A DNA stretch of 51,688 nt from Bog-473 sp036489775 (GCA_036489775.1 DASXFC010000043.1:1-51688), one strand, 5' to 3'; positions 36,928 through 46,330 are shown, numbered from the stretch's first letter. Numbers and translations are program-made. The notes: generated by a model from the sequence alone, not told the origin.

Positions 36928-37047
36928 CCCTCTACGCTACCCGACGGCAGATGAATCCCTGGTCACAGGGGTAGCCGGCGCAAGCGATCCCGCGCGCTGA
37001 GTGTTCAATGTTTAGGAGTGATGCACCGCACCGCACGGATCCTGCGT

Positions 37048-37065
37048 CGGGTCGTCGCCGACCCG
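37048..37065. terminator. Hairpin after secF
   Basis: cgggtcg (37048-37054) pairs with cgacccg (37059-37065) around a 4-nt loop, 7 bp beyond the secF stop on the minus strand. It stands in the 145-bp gap that separates the sec genes from rel. No T-run. It may reduce read-through into rel. Confidence 0.4.
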
Positions 37066-37072
37066 ATCAAGT

Positions 37073-38623
37073 TCAGCGGCGGCGCTTGCCCTTTCCTTTG
37101 CGGGGGCGAGCAGCCGACGTATTGCTCGCCAGCGACCTCCCGACGTTCACGGGCGTCTCATCCCCGTCGCTGGGACGATCCATAACCGCCGTCCCCGTCC
37201 CACTGCTGGCACCCTGCTTGGCCGATCCCGGACGGATCACGCCCGTACGCTTGGCCGCTGGGGCGGTTCGCTGCTGCCCGCCGGCGGCAATCGTCATCTG
37301 CGTCGACATGGTGGCGGCGTCGAGCGCCGAAAGCGAGCCGGTTGAACCGCCCTTGAGCGCCAGACGGTTCTCGATTGAAACCCAGCGCGATTCGCCCTTC
37401 TTGAGCATGGCCAGGATCGGCGCAGCGATGAAGATCGAGGAGTAGGCCCCAGAGAGCAGACCGACGAAGAGGGCCAGGCCGTAGTTCTGCAAGGTGGTGG
37501 CCCCGAGGAGTTGGGCACCGACCAGCAGCACGGCCAGCACCGGCAAGATGGCCACCAACGAGGTGTTGATGGAACGGGCCAGGGTCTGGTTCATGGACAG
37601 GTTGATGAGCTGGGAGTAGGTCATGCGCCCACTCGAACCGAGGCCCTTGGTGTTGTCACGCACTCGGTCGAAGACCACCACGGTGTCGTAGAGGGAGTAG
37701 CCGAGGATGGTCAAGATGGCCACCACGGTGTCTGGCGTCACCTGGAAGTTGAAGAGGGAGTACACGCCGACGGCCACCGCCACGTCATGCAGCATGGCGA
37801 TGAAGGCCGCCAAAGCCATCTTCGGCTCGAAGCGGATCGAGATGTAAATACCCACGACGACGAAGAAGATGATGAGGGCTTCGATGGCCTTGTTGGTCAC
37901 CGAGGAGCCCCAGGAGGGGCCGACGGTCTGCACGTTGTTCTGCACGCTGGCCACCGTGGTGTCCGTCAGCTTGGCAATGGCCTGGTCGACCTTGAGCTCC
38001 TCGGCCTTCTGAGCCGTGGCCGACAGCTTGTTCAGGTCGGCCTGAACGTCGAGCTTCTGGTTGGCGCCCTGTCCGAGCAGTTGGACGGTGGGAGAACTCA
38101 GCCCGGCCGCTTGCATGGCGTTGGTGGCCTGCACCTGGGTGATGTGCGGGGCCTTGACCGTCCACTCGATGCCGCCCTTGAACTCGATGCCGAGATTCAA
38201 GCCACCGCGCAGGATGATCGAGATCACCCCGGCGACAATGAGGGCGCTGGACATGGTGAACCAGACCTTGCGCCGGCCTACGAAATCGAAACGCGTCTCA
38301 CCGCGGTAGAGGCGGGCCAGAGGACCCTGGCGCTGCGGCCTCGCTGGTCGGACCGGACGCTCGCGGCCGGGCTTGGGGGCCTTCTCTTTGCGTTCTTTTC
38401 GGGACCGCATGAGGTTGCGCGCCGCAGCGTCGACATCGAAGTCCTCGCCGAGGTCGTCCTCGTCGAAGTTCTCGTCCTCATCGAACTTGTCTTCAACCCC
38501 GGGGGCCTCCTCGCCATCACTTCGCTCAGAGATCAGCTCGTCTTGCTCGTCGTCGATGCCCGAGTCCAGATCGTCGTTCACTTCGTCCCCGTCGTCCTTG
38601 CGGCCACGCCCGAACCGGCTCAC
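37073..38623 (-). CDS. secF: Protein-export membrane protein SecF
   Basis: Works with SecD at the SecYEG channel using proton-motive force. Six membrane helices, the family motif LGIEFKGGIEW and the segments LGYSLYDTVVVFDRVRDN and MNQTLARSINTS are all present. Compared with typical SecF (about 300 residues) the 516-residue protein is long. About 110 residues at the N-terminus, first highly acidic then basic and proline-rich, precede the first membrane helix, and a long Ser/Gly/Thr/Lys-rich tail follows the last. Start is GTG, overlapping the secD stop (GTGA). Confidence 0.95.
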   Translation of the reverse strand: MSRFGRGRKDDGDEVNDDLDSGIDDEQDELISERSDGEEAPGVEDKFDEDENFDEDDLGEDFDVDAAARNLMRSRKERKEKAPKPGRERPVRPARPQRQGPLARLYRGETRFDFVGRRKVWFTMSSALIVAGVISIILRGGLNLGIEFKGGIEWTVKAPHITQVQATNAMQAAGLSSPTVQLLGQGANQKLDVQADLNKLSATAQKAEELKVDQAIAKLTDTTVASVQNNVQTVGPSWGSSVTNKAIEALIIFFVVVGIYISIRFEPKMALAAFIAMLHDVAVAVGVYSLFNFQVTPDTVVAILTILGYSLYDTVVVFDRVRDNTKGLGSSGRMTYSQLINLSMNQTLARSINTSLVAILPVLAVLLVGAQLLGATTLQNYGLALFVGLLSGAYSSIFIAAPILAMLKKGESRWVSIENRLALKGGSTGSLSALDAATMSTQMTIAAGGQQRTAPAAKRTGVIRPGSAKQGASSGTGTAVMDRPSDGDETPVNVGRSLASNTSAARPRKGKGKRRR

Positions 38624-40209
38624 TTGCCTGCTCCCATAGGAGCTGGGGCCATGGTCGAGGAAACGGCCAGTCCTCGAGCGATGCCGAAGCGGCCCTTGCT
38701 GGTGGACCGCTCACTGCGACCGAGGAGGATGACCAGCGGTCGCGTGTAGAACCAGGTGACACCCATGTCCATGATGGTGGACAGGCCAAGGAAGAAAGCG
38801 AAGCCCTTCACGTCGCCCACGGCTACCTCGTAGAGCACGATGGCCGCCAGCAGGGACACGAAGTCGGCCGCCCACACGGTGCGCCAGGCGCTCTTGAAGC
38901 CGCGGTCAACTGAGGTGCGAATAGAGCGGCCCGATCTGGTCTCGTCTTTTAATCGTTCGAAATACACGATGTAGGAGTCGACGGTGATACCGATGGACAC
39001 GATGAGGCCGGTGATGCCAGCCAGGTCGAAACTCGGGCTGAACGAGGTATGGCCCAGGGACGAAATGATGGCCCACAGCAGGGCGGCCGTCAGAGCCAGG
39101 CCCGAAATGACGACCAAACCGAGGGCCCGGTAGTAGAAGAGGACGTAGAGCAGCACAAGACCCAGACCGACGACGCCGGCTCCGAGACCGGCATCGAGGG
39201 AGGCCTTACCCAAGGTGGGCGACACCGTCTGAGTGGTCAGCTGCTTGAGACCGACCGGGAGGGAGCCGTACTGGAGGGCCAGAGCCAAGGCCTGGGCCGA
39301 GGACTGGGTGAAGCTGCCCGAGATCTGCACGCTGCCGTCGAACGAGCTCCACGTGGACTGGTTCGGCTGGGTGATGGGAGCGGATTGGACCACGCCATCG
39401 AGCTCGATGCCGATAATCTCGTGGAAGTAGGTCGTGGTCATCGTGTCCCACGCTTTCGAGCCGGCACCGGTCAGCGACATGTCGACCACCCACTCACCGG
39501 TCTGGCTCAGCTCGGCCGTCGCCGTCTTGACGGCCGTGCCCGAGATCTGGGCCGGACCCATGAGGTAGCGCAGCTCGTTGACCCCGGTCTGGCCCTTGAC
39601 CGGCAGTCCGGGCTCGAGGACGGTGTCCTTGGGGTTGTCGACCACCGTCGAGGGGTAGATCTCAAGGTCGGCGTCGGGCTGAACGTTGTACTGCACGCCG
39701 TTGGCGTTGTTCACGCTGCCGGACAAGTTGGAGGTAACCAGCTGGTTGGCCGTCGGGCAGCTGGTGGGCAGGGCACCCGGGGAGGCCGCAGGCTTGCCCT
39801 TTGTCCCCTTCTGGGCCACGTAGCCGGGTGAGTAACAGAGCACCGGGCGGAAGTACATCTGCGCCGTCTGTCCGATTTCTGAGAGAACCTGGGCCGAGTT
39901 CTTGACCCCCGGAATCGACACGGAGATCTGGTTGGTGCCGGTCGAGTTCACCTGTGCGCCCGAGACACCGAGCCCATTGACGCGGTTGTTGAGAATGGTG
40001 ACGGCCTCGTCCAGTTCGGACGCCGAGACCTTGTGATCGGTCTGGTAGACGACCGAAAGGCCGCCAGCCAGGTCAAGACCGAGCTTGGGTGACCACTTCA
40101 CCCCGAAGACGGCCCCGAAGGCCCCCAACGAGATCGCCACCACAGCCAAGACGCTGATCAGCATGCCGCGCCGTTGGCGCTTCTGGGCCCGTGTGGAACT
40201 CGGACTCAC
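38620..40209 (-). CDS. secD: Protein-export membrane protein SecD
   Basis: 529 residues with an N-terminal membrane helix (about 15-37), the motif LGLDLAGGLSVVY, a large periplasmic P1 domain, and five further helices. The C-terminal block contains GLVVISGLALTAALLW and GITVDSYIVYFERLKDE, typical of RND-type SecD. GTG start overlaps yajC (GTGA) and its stop overlaps secF, so the three are translationally linked. Confidence 0.96.
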   Translation of the reverse strand: MSPSSTRAQKRQRRGMLISVLAVVAISLGAFGAVFGVKWSPKLGLDLAGGLSVVYQTDHKVSASELDEAVTILNNRVNGLGVSGAQVNSTGTNQISVSIPGVKNSAQVLSEIGQTAQMYFRPVLCYSPGYVAQKGTKGKPAASPGALPTSCPTANQLVTSNLSGSVNNANGVQYNVQPDADLEIYPSTVVDNPKDTVLEPGLPVKGQTGVNELRYLMGPAQISGTAVKTATAELSQTGEWVVDMSLTGAGSKAWDTMTTTYFHEIIGIELDGVVQSAPITQPNQSTWSSFDGSVQISGSFTQSSAQALALALQYGSLPVGLKQLTTQTVSPTLGKASLDAGLGAGVVGLGLVLLYVLFYYRALGLVVISGLALTAALLWAIISSLGHTSFSPSFDLAGITGLIVSIGITVDSYIVYFERLKDETRSGRSIRTSVDRGFKSAWRTVWAADFVSLLAAIVLYEVAVGDVKGFAFFLGLSTIMDMGVTWFYTRPLVILLGRSERSTSKGRFGIARGLAVSSTMAPAPMGAGK

Positions 40210-40679
40210 CCCTCCGCCGCTCCGCTGTCCGTGTCTTCGTGATCTTCGTGGTCATCGAGGTCGGCGTCCGGAGCCTCACCGATGCTCGTGACGTCGGCAC
40301 CCAAGTCAGGATCGGCTGGCACCAGGGGCTCGATCTTGCGGGCAATGGCTTGGCGGACGAACACAATTCTGGTCGGCTGGGGACCATCGAGATTCCCGTC
40401 CTCATTCAGCAAACCGGTCAGGAGGGTGTATCGGTCCCCGTGGATCTCGAGGATGGTGCCGATCACTCCCCCGATGGTCTGTACCTGATCACCGACTTCC
40501 ATTCCCGCGCTGACCCCCGCCCGTGCCGCCGCCGCCTTCTTTTGCTGTGGGCGCAACCAGAAGAAGTAGCCGAGAACGGCGATCGCCAAGAAGACCAGCA
40601 AGATGTACGAGCTGCTCCCGTTGGTAGTCGTCTTCTTGCTGGCGTCCAAGAGGTCGATCACAGCGAGATATGACGTCAT
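40206..40679 (-). CDS. yajC: Preprotein translocase accessory subunit YajC
   Basis: 157 residues. One membrane helix (about 24-43, with ILLVFLAIAVLGYFFWLRPQQKK), then the YajC fold with GDQVQTIGGVIGTI. ATG 40679 was preferred because an AAGGA stands 6 nt upstream; the longer open frame back to 40739 looks unrelated. The C-terminal 50 residues are Asp/Glu/His-rich and specific to this lineage. First gene of the yajC-secD-secF operon. Confidence 0.94.
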   Translation of the reverse strand: MTSYLAVIDLLDASKKTTTNGSSSYILLVFLAIAVLGYFFWLRPQQKKAAAARAGVSAGMEVGDQVQTIGGVIGTILEIHGDRYTLLTGLLNEDGNLDGPQPTRIVFVRQAIARKIEPLVPADPDLGADVTSIGEAPDADLDDHEDHEDTDSGAAEG

Positions 40680-41332
40680 ATTTGTCCTTGGGTGAGTCGG
40701 GCCTGAAGGGGGCTTCAGGGGGGTTGCGAATTTCCGCACCAGTGGCTGGTGCGACGAGACACCCTAGTGCCTGCTAGACGCCTGGAACGGACGCTCCCCA
40801 ATACCTAATTCCGGGCGCGGCAGAAGCCCGATTTCAGCTCCCAACCGCTCCCCAAATCCGCCGCCAGCCCGCGATGGGGCCGCCGTGCGGTCGCCTCCCG
40901 GCAGGAATAACGGTCATAGGGCCTCTGTATGGCGGAAAAAGTCTCCAGCAACCGAACTGCAACCCAAACTTCCCGGGCTTGCCACGACGCTTCTGCAAAG
41001 TACGCACCGCAAGCAACAACGCAACCTCAGGGTGCCGGTCACGGAACGGTGACCATGGAGAGGTCCGAAGAAGGGGACGGACTTCTCCCGGGGGGAACCC
41101 CTGGGGACGTAGGAGGCGTTGCAGGTGTGCCGGCAGGGAACGGGCCGTCATCGGCCGGAGCAATCCGGAGGGGACCGATGACGGCGGGCCGGCACACCTG
41201 CCCTCCTCGCAGCACCGGGGGGAGGTCGGGTTGGTCGAGCGGCAGGGGAGCCGCTGGACCGCCTGAATCACACACTGGGGTTGCAGTTAAAGATCACCTG
41301 GTCAGGCCCTGTACCGATACAGTTGCCCCGAT
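40680..41332. other. 653-bp divergent intergenic region with several RNA-like hairpins
   Basis: Open frames on both strands here have no protein-like composition and read as noise. The stretch does hold paired segments: ggtcac/gtgacc (41037-41054), the long element at 41112-41206, agcggc/gccgct (41238-41255), and ctgta/tacag (41309-41322) just before the response-regulator ATG. The rest shows no recognisable element. No consensus promoter was found for either flanking operon. Confidence 0.6.
41112..41206. ncRNA. Candidate structured RNA or large inverted repeat
   Basis: Outer stem: a 14-bp perfect pair (41121-41134 with 41188-41201), extended by ggagg/cctcc (41112-41116 with 41202-41206) with a 4-nt bulge. 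Inner stem: an 11-bp perfect pair (41144-41154 with 41175-41185). Tip: ccgg/ccgg (41155-41158 and 41165-41168) around agcaat. The internal loops are unequal (9 by 2, and 0 by 6 nt). This fits no tRNA, SRP RNA or riboswitch I recognise. Strand is unknown. It could be a leader RNA for the response regulator, a free small RNA, or a DNA palindrome. Confidence 0.35.
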
Positions 41333-42031
41333 ATGCGTGACGGGAAGATCTGTGTCCTCCTGATCGAGGATGAGGACGACATCCGTCAACTCCTGCGCAC
41401 CATGCTCGAGCGCGAGGGTTTCGCCATCGCCGAGGCCTCCCAAGGTCGCGAGGGGGTACGCCAGTTCCATCAAGTCCAGCCTGACCTGGTCATTCTCGAT
41501 GTTGGCCTTCCTGACTTGGACGGTTGGCAGGTCCTCGAACGGATCCGTGACATGAGCGACGTCCCGGTCTTGATGTTGACCGCGCTGTCGACCGAGCGGG
41601 ACAAAGTACGCGGCTTCAACGCCGGCGCCGACGACTACCTCACCAAGCCATTCAGCCGGGTCGAGCTTCTGGCCCGAGTCCAAGCCATCAGCCGCCGGCA
41701 GGTCAACCGCAGTGACCCCGTCACCTCTTTCTCCGACGGATCGCTCCACATCGACTTCGCCCACCAGGAGGTCACCGTCGAGGGCGGTGCCATCGTTCTG
41801 ACCCCGACCGAATATCGGCTCCTGGCGACATTGGCCCGTCACCAAGGCCAAATTCTCTCACCGGATCAACTCATCGAACTGGCCTGGGACGACCCAAGCG
41901 GCTTAGCGCCGTCCCGGGTCAAGTACGCCGTCCTCCGGCTCCGCCGCAAGCTGGGCTGGGACGATCAGGACGAAGCGCCTATCGAGACCGTGCGGGGATT
42001 CGGTTACCGCTATCGGGCTAAGGGCAAGTGA
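41333..42031 (+). CDS. OmpR-family response regulator
   Basis: 232 residues. Receiver with Asp56 in VILDVGLPD, Thr in LMLTALS, and Lys105 in GADDYLTKPFS (full-length loop, unlike the regulator at 7023). Winged helix: LTPTEYRLLATLARHQGQILS, KYAVLRLRRKLG, and ETVRGFGYRYRAK. Its stop overlaps the GTG start of the kinase gene (GTGA), so the two form one unit. A small inverted repeat (ctgta-ccga-tacag, 41309-41322) is 11 bp before the ATG and could be an operator. Confidence 0.96.
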   Translation: MRDGKICVLLIEDEDDIRQLLRTMLEREGFAIAEASQGREGVRQFHQVQPDLVILDVGLPDLDGWQVLERIRDMSDVPVLMLTALSTERDKVRGFNAGADDYLTKPFSRVELLARVQAISRRQVNRSDPVTSFSDGSLHIDFAHQEVTVEGGAIVLTPTEYRLLATLARHQGQILSPDQLIELAWDDPSGLAPSRVKYAVLRLRRKLGWDDQDEAPIETVRGFGYRYRAKGK

Positions 42032-44010
42032 CCCCTCCGCCCGAGCCCGACGGAGTCGGGCAGGCGGAGCTGCTCCGAGATGCCGGCGACAACCTAAGAG
42101 CCGACACCCGAACCTCGCGCCGGACGGGGTCCAGCTCGTCATCGCAGATTTCTTTTCAGCTCAGTAGCTACGGCACGGTTCGCCTTCGGCTCCCCCTCTT
42201 CGCGCTGGTCGCTGTTGGAACGGTCCTGATCAGCGTCATTCCCTTCCCCACCGACGCCCGCCGCGAGGTTTCGCTCGCCGGTGCCATTTTCTTCCTGCTG
42301 GTGGCGGCCGCCTTTCTCCTCCCCTGGGAACGACTCCCCGAGTGGGCCTGGCTGTCCATTCCCATCGGTTACATGGCCGTCATCGGCATCATCCGAGATG
42401 CTCAAGGTGGCATCCGTTCAGGCCTGGTCGTCGTCTATCTCCTCCCGATCGTCTGGCTCGCCCTGTACGGCCGGAGATCACATCTCCTGGCCGGACTCTT
42501 CTGTCTCGACCTGGCGCTGCTCGTACCGGTTCTCCTGGTGGGTGCACCCAAGTACCCCGCCAGCGAATGGCGTGAAGTGGTCACCATGGCGGTGGTCACC
42601 ACCTTGGTGTCGAACGTCGTGCACACCATGGTCAATCGCGATCGCGCCTACGTCGCCGACCTGGCCCAACAGTCGCGCTTCGCCCGGCGCTCGGCTCTGG
42701 TAGCTGACAACGCCCGGGATCGACTCGAAACTCTGCTGCACGCCGCGACCGGCAGCGCCATCATGGGAGTCGATCCATCGGGCACCGTGACCTTCTTCTC
42801 CGCCGGCGCAGAACAAATGCTCGGGTACAGCGCGGCCGAAGTCGTCGGCAAGCACTCCATCGCCGACTTCATCGACCCCGCGCAGATCGATGAGCGTCGA
42901 CAGGCCATCGATGCCTTGGGCAAAGCATTAGCGCCGCTCGACGCTGAGACGGCAGCCGAGGTGCCTTGGAAAGCGACCCGCAAGGACGGACAGCAACGCC
43001 ACTGCGTCGTCCGGGTCCGAGCTCTCCCGATACCCGATCCCATCGTGGTGGCCGCAGCGGCGGCGGCCGAAGCTCTCGACGGGGAGCCCTTGACCGAGAC
43101 TGACGCACCCTGGGCGAACAGCAACGGTGGCTACGTGGTGGTGGCCATTGACGTCACCGAGCGCGAGGAACTGGCAGCCGAGCGTGAACGGCTCTTGACT
43201 GTGCAATCCGAGGTCACCCAGTCGCTGATTCAGCAAAACAACCGGCTGCGCGAGCTCACCCAGATGAAGGATGACGTCGTGGCCACGGTGAGCCACGAAC
43301 TCCGGACGCCTATTACGTCCATCCGGGGCTTCATCGAGCTCTTGCTCGACGGCACCGCCGACGAGCTCACTGATGATCAGCTCAAGATGCTCAGAACGAT
43401 CGATCGCAATTCGGCTCAGCTCCAGCGCGTCGCCGAGGACCTCCTGGCCGATCCCGGCATGGGCCATGGCCTCCGTATCTCCTTCACTGAGATCGATCTC
43501 CGCCGACTGGCCGAAGACGCCGTTGAAGGCATGCAGACCTCGGCCAAGACCGCCGGAGTCAATTTGGCGATCGCCTCCCCCAGTGCCAATGCGGCGCCGG
43601 GCGGCGAAGTGCCGATCTTCGGCGACGACGGCCGACTGCATCAACTCATCGACAACCTGCTCTCCAATGCCATCAAGTTCTCACCGCCAGGCGGCCGCGT
43701 CATGGTCATCGTCGATGAGGTGGACCGTTTCGCCCGAGTGCAGGTACTCGACGAGGGCCCCGGCATTCCCGAAGCCGAGCGGGCCCAGCTCTTCGAACGG
43801 TTCTACCGTTTGGCCGCAGCCACCGAAGCCGGCGTCCCCGGTACCGGCCTGGGCCTGGCCATCGCCAAATCGGTCGCCGAGGCCCATGACGGATTCGTCG
43901 ACATTGTGGACACGCCAGGGTGGTCGACGACCTTTCGGGTCTTTGTGCCGCTGATGACGGAGCAGCCGACCAGTACCGCGGAGAGCGATGCCGCGCCGAC
44001 CTCTGCGTAG
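42028..44010 (+). CDS. Multi-pass membrane PAS-domain histidine kinase
   Basis: 660 residues. Five or six membrane helices span about 55-200; a PAS domain follows at about 232-380 with an Ala-rich insert at 337-366. The DHp has His423 (VSHELRTPITSIRG), and the ATPase domain has DNLLSNAIKFSPPGG, DEGPGIP and GTGLGLAIAK. The region before the PAS domain resembles MASE-type sensor modules but I cannot name it. Coupled to the regulator at 41333 by GTGA. Its 3' end is 13 bp from the convergent ruvB. Signal unknown. Confidence 0.93.
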   Translation: MTPPPEPDGVGQAELLRDAGDNLRADTRTSRRTGSSSSSQISFQLSSYGTVRLRLPLFALVAVGTVLISVIPFPTDARREVSLAGAIFFLLVAAAFLLPWERLPEWAWLSIPIGYMAVIGIIRDAQGGIRSGLVVVYLLPIVWLALYGRRSHLLAGLFCLDLALLVPVLLVGAPKYPASEWREVVTMAVVTTLVSNVVHTMVNRDRAYVADLAQQSRFARRSALVADNARDRLETLLHAATGSAIMGVDPSGTVTFFSAGAEQMLGYSAAEVVGKHSIADFIDPAQIDERRQAIDALGKALAPLDAETAAEVPWKATRKDGQQRHCVVRVRALPIPDPIVVAAAAAAEALDGEPLTETDAPWANSNGGYVVVAIDVTEREELAAERERLLTVQSEVTQSLIQQNNRLRELTQMKDDVVATVSHELRTPITSIRGFIELLLDGTADELTDDQLKMLRTIDRNSAQLQRVAEDLLADPGMGHGLRISFTEIDLRRLAEDAVEGMQTSAKTAGVNLAIASPSANAAPGGEVPIFGDDGRLHQLIDNLLSNAIKFSPPGGRVMVIVDEVDRFARVQVLDEGPGIPEAERAQLFERFYRLAAATEAGVPGTGLGLAIAKSVAEAHDGFVDIVDTPGWSTTFRVFVPLMTEQPTSTAESDAAPTSA

Positions 44011-44023
44011 CTGAGGCACGGTC

Positions 44024-45157
44024 CTAGAACAAAGACGCGCCTCCCGGTGGCGTCGGTGCTTTCAGCCCAAGATGAGCCCACGCTCGCGCCGTAGGAACCC
44101 GGCCCCGCGAGGTGCGCTGCAAGAGGCCGCACTGAAGCAGGAACGGCTCGTAGGCGTCCTCGATCGTGTCGGGCTCTTCTCCGACACATTGCGACAACGT
44201 GGTCAGACCGACCGGCTGACCGGCGAAACGATCGCACAGCGTCATCAAGATGGCACGGTCCACTTTGTCCAGTCCCAACTCGTCGACCCCGAAAAGGTCG
44301 AGACCTTCGTTGGCCGTGACGCCGTCAATCGCCCCGTGCCCACGAACCTCGGCGAAGTCCCGCACTCGTCGCAAGAGACGATTGGCCACACGAGGTGTCC
44401 CTCGGGAACGACGCGCGATGTCTCGGGCGCCCTCGGCGTCGATCTCCACGGCCAAGATCCGTGCCGAACGCTCCACAATGGCCCGCAGGTCGTCCGGCGC
44501 ATACAAATCGAGCCGACCCACGAATCCAAATCGGTCCCGCAGCGGTCCCGACACCAGCCCCGTCCTGGTGGTCGCGCCAACCAGGGTGAACTTGGGCAAC
44601 TCCAGCCGAATCGACCGCGCCGTCGGACCCTTACCGATGAGGATGTCGATCCTGGCGTCCTCCATGGCCGAATACAGCATCTCTTCGACGGAGCGGTGCA
44701 GGCGATGGATCTCGTCGATGAAGAGGATGTCGCCTTCCTGCAGATCGGTCAGGAGGGCGGCCAGATCACCGCCTCGGGTGAGCACGGGGCCCGACGTGAT
44801 GCGAAACCCAGCGCCCATCTCGACGGCCACGATCCCGGCCAACGACGTTTTGCCCAGGCCAGGAGGACCGGCGAAAAGAATGTGATCGACGGGCTGCTGC
44901 CGCTGCCGGGCCGCCTGCAGCATGATCCCGAGATGTTCGACCAGCTGCAGCTGCCCGACGAACTCCGCCAAGGACCGAGGCCGCAGGCCCGCTTCTTCCA
45001 CTTCCTCGATCGGGCTGCTCACGGACGGGGCGACGACACGCCCTTCGCCAACGTCGTCCCCCTCAGACCCCTCCACGCCGGCCTCCACGCCGGCCGCCGC
45101 CGCCTCCTCCGCCTCCGCCCCGTCGCTCATCATCTCGCGCCGGCCCGTCCGGCTCAC
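44024..45157 (-). CDS. ruvB: Holliday junction branch migration ATPase RuvB
   Basis: 377 residues. Walker A (FAGPPGLGKTSLA), Walker B (ILFIDEIHRLHR), the sensor segment GATTRTGLVSGPLRDRFG and a C-terminal winged helix are all present. About 50 residues of Ala/Glu/Gly-rich sequence precede the core. The GTG start overlaps ruvA by GTGA; in-frame ATGs at 45133 and 45130 are alternatives. Last of ruvC-ruvA-ruvB on the minus strand. Confidence 0.96.
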   Translation of the reverse strand: MSRTGRREMMSDGAEAEEAAAAGVEAGVEGSEGDDVGEGRVVAPSVSSPIEEVEEAGLRPRSLAEFVGQLQLVEHLGIMLQAARQRQQPVDHILFAGPPGLGKTSLAGIVAVEMGAGFRITSGPVLTRGGDLAALLTDLQEGDILFIDEIHRLHRSVEEMLYSAMEDARIDILIGKGPTARSIRLELPKFTLVGATTRTGLVSGPLRDRFGFVGRLDLYAPDDLRAIVERSARILAVEIDAEGARDIARRSRGTPRVANRLLRRVRDFAEVRGHGAIDGVTANEGLDLFGVDELGLDKVDRAILMTLCDRFAGQPVGLTTLSQCVGEEPDTIEDAYEPFLLQCGLLQRTSRGRVPTARAWAHLGLKAPTPPGGASLF

Positions 45158-45771
45158 CGGCCGGCCAGCTCACGCAACGCCAGACGCAGCATTTCCTCCA
45201 CCCCGACATCGTCGCGCAGCCCATCAAGGGCGCCACGGATCTCATCGGGGGCGTAGCCCAGCTCAGCCAGCGCGGCACGCGCTTCGGCCCGTGAGGTCCG
45301 ACTCGGTATGCCATCGGGACCAAGAGCGCCGATCCCAGGTAGGTCGACCGACAGGTCGGGCAAGTCCAACCGGCTCTTGAGCTCGATCAACAATCGTGCC
45401 GCTGTCTTGCGGCCCACCCCGGGCACTGTGCACAGCGTGTCGAGGTCATCTTCCAGCACCGCCGTCGACAGGGTGGCCGGCGACAGCACCGCCATGATGG
45501 CCAGCGCCAGCGCCGGGCCTACCCCGTGCGAACCGAGCAGCACCTCGAAGCACCGCCGTTCGTCATCGTGGACGAACCCGTACAGGACGATGGCGTCCTC
45601 GCGGACGTGGGTATGGACGAACAGCTGAACCTCCGAGCTGGTGCCCGCCGCCATCAGGGTGGCGGCCGTCGACGGTGTGACCGATACCCGGTACCCCACT
45701 CCGGCCACATCCAAGATCACTTCACTCTCGGTCAGGCGAAGCACCGCCTGTCCGCGCAACAATCCGATCAC
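45154..45771 (-). CDS. ruvA: Holliday junction DNA-binding subunit RuvA
   Basis: 205 residues with the three RuvA domains: an N-terminal OB fold (MIGLLRGQAVLR, then VGYRVSV), two helix-hairpin-helix motifs (SHGVGPALALAIM and VPGVGRKTAARLLIELK) and a C-terminal RuvB-binding helix bundle (ALAELGYAPDEIRGAL). One base separates it from ruvC, and it overlaps ruvB. Confidence 0.96.
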   Translation of the reverse strand: MIGLLRGQAVLRLTESEVILDVAGVGYRVSVTPSTAATLMAAGTSSEVQLFVHTHVREDAIVLYGFVHDDERRCFEVLLGSHGVGPALALAIMAVLSPATLSTAVLEDDLDTLCTVPGVGRKTAARLLIELKSRLDLPDLSVDLPGIGALGPDGIPSRTSRAEARAALAELGYAPDEIRGALDGLRDDVGVEEMLRLALRELAGR

Positions 45772-45772
45772 C

Positions 45773-46330
45773 TCATGCTCCTTTCACGGCACGTTGGCGA
45801 AGGCTGGCGGCAGCCGGATGAGACGCCGCCACGGCGGCGTCGATGGCGCGCCGCAGTGGCACCGAACTCAGGTGGCAGACCGCCAGGGCCAAGGCATCGG
45901 CCACGTCGGGCGGCCCGGCCACCACGCGGAGCCCGAGCACCGACGCCACCATGCGCTTCACCTGATCCTTGGTCGCTGCCCCGTACCCGACCAGGGCCTG
46001 CTTGACTTCATTGGAGGTGTACTGCGTCACCTCACACCCGGCTTCGGAGGCCGCTGCCAGGGCCAGACCGCTGGCCTGCCCGACCGACATCGCCGTTTTG
46101 ACGTTGACCTGGAAGAAGACCCGCTCGACCACCACTACTTGGGGACGCAGTTCGGCCATCAACGACCGCAGCTCCCTCTGGAGCACCATCAGGCGTTCGG
46201 GCAAGGGGGCATCCGGGTCGGTTTCAATGACCCCAGCCGCCCGGGCGGCCAGCTCGCTGGATGCATCATTCCTGGTCACGAGGCCGTAGCCACACCGGGA
46301 CAGACCGGGGTCAATCCCCAATACGAACAT
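45773..46330 (-). CDS. ruvC: Crossover junction endodeoxyribonuclease RuvC
   Basis: Resolves Holliday junctions made by RuvAB. 185 residues from ATG 46330, which begins MFVLGIDPGLSRCGYG as expected; the frame upstream is not coding. All four acidic active-site residues are present: Asp7 (GIDPG), Glu69 (VVVERVFF), Asp142 and Asp145 (PPDVADALALA). The next gene upstream is yebC, 67 bp away. Confidence 0.96.
   Translation of the reverse strand: MFVLGIDPGLSRCGYGLVTRNDASSELAARAAGVIETDPDAPLPERLMVLQRELRSLMAELRPQVVVVERVFFQVNVKTAMSVGQASGLALAAASEAGCEVTQYTSNEVKQALVGYGAATKDQVKRMVASVLGLRVVAGPPDVADALALAVCHLSSVPLRRAIDAAVAASHPAAASLRQRAVKGA

Noticed and set aside
41112..41206. SRP RNA, 6S RNA, c-di-AMP riboswitch or transposon end
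   Set aside because: No conserved SRP GGAA tetraloop core, no 6S-type large central bubble, no riboswitch consensus I recognise, no transposase or target-site duplication nearby.
40834..41363. Several 78- to 145-codon open frames in the divergent gap
   Set aside because: Low-complexity Pro/Arg/Gly sequence, no ribosome sites, and overlap with paired RNA-like segments.
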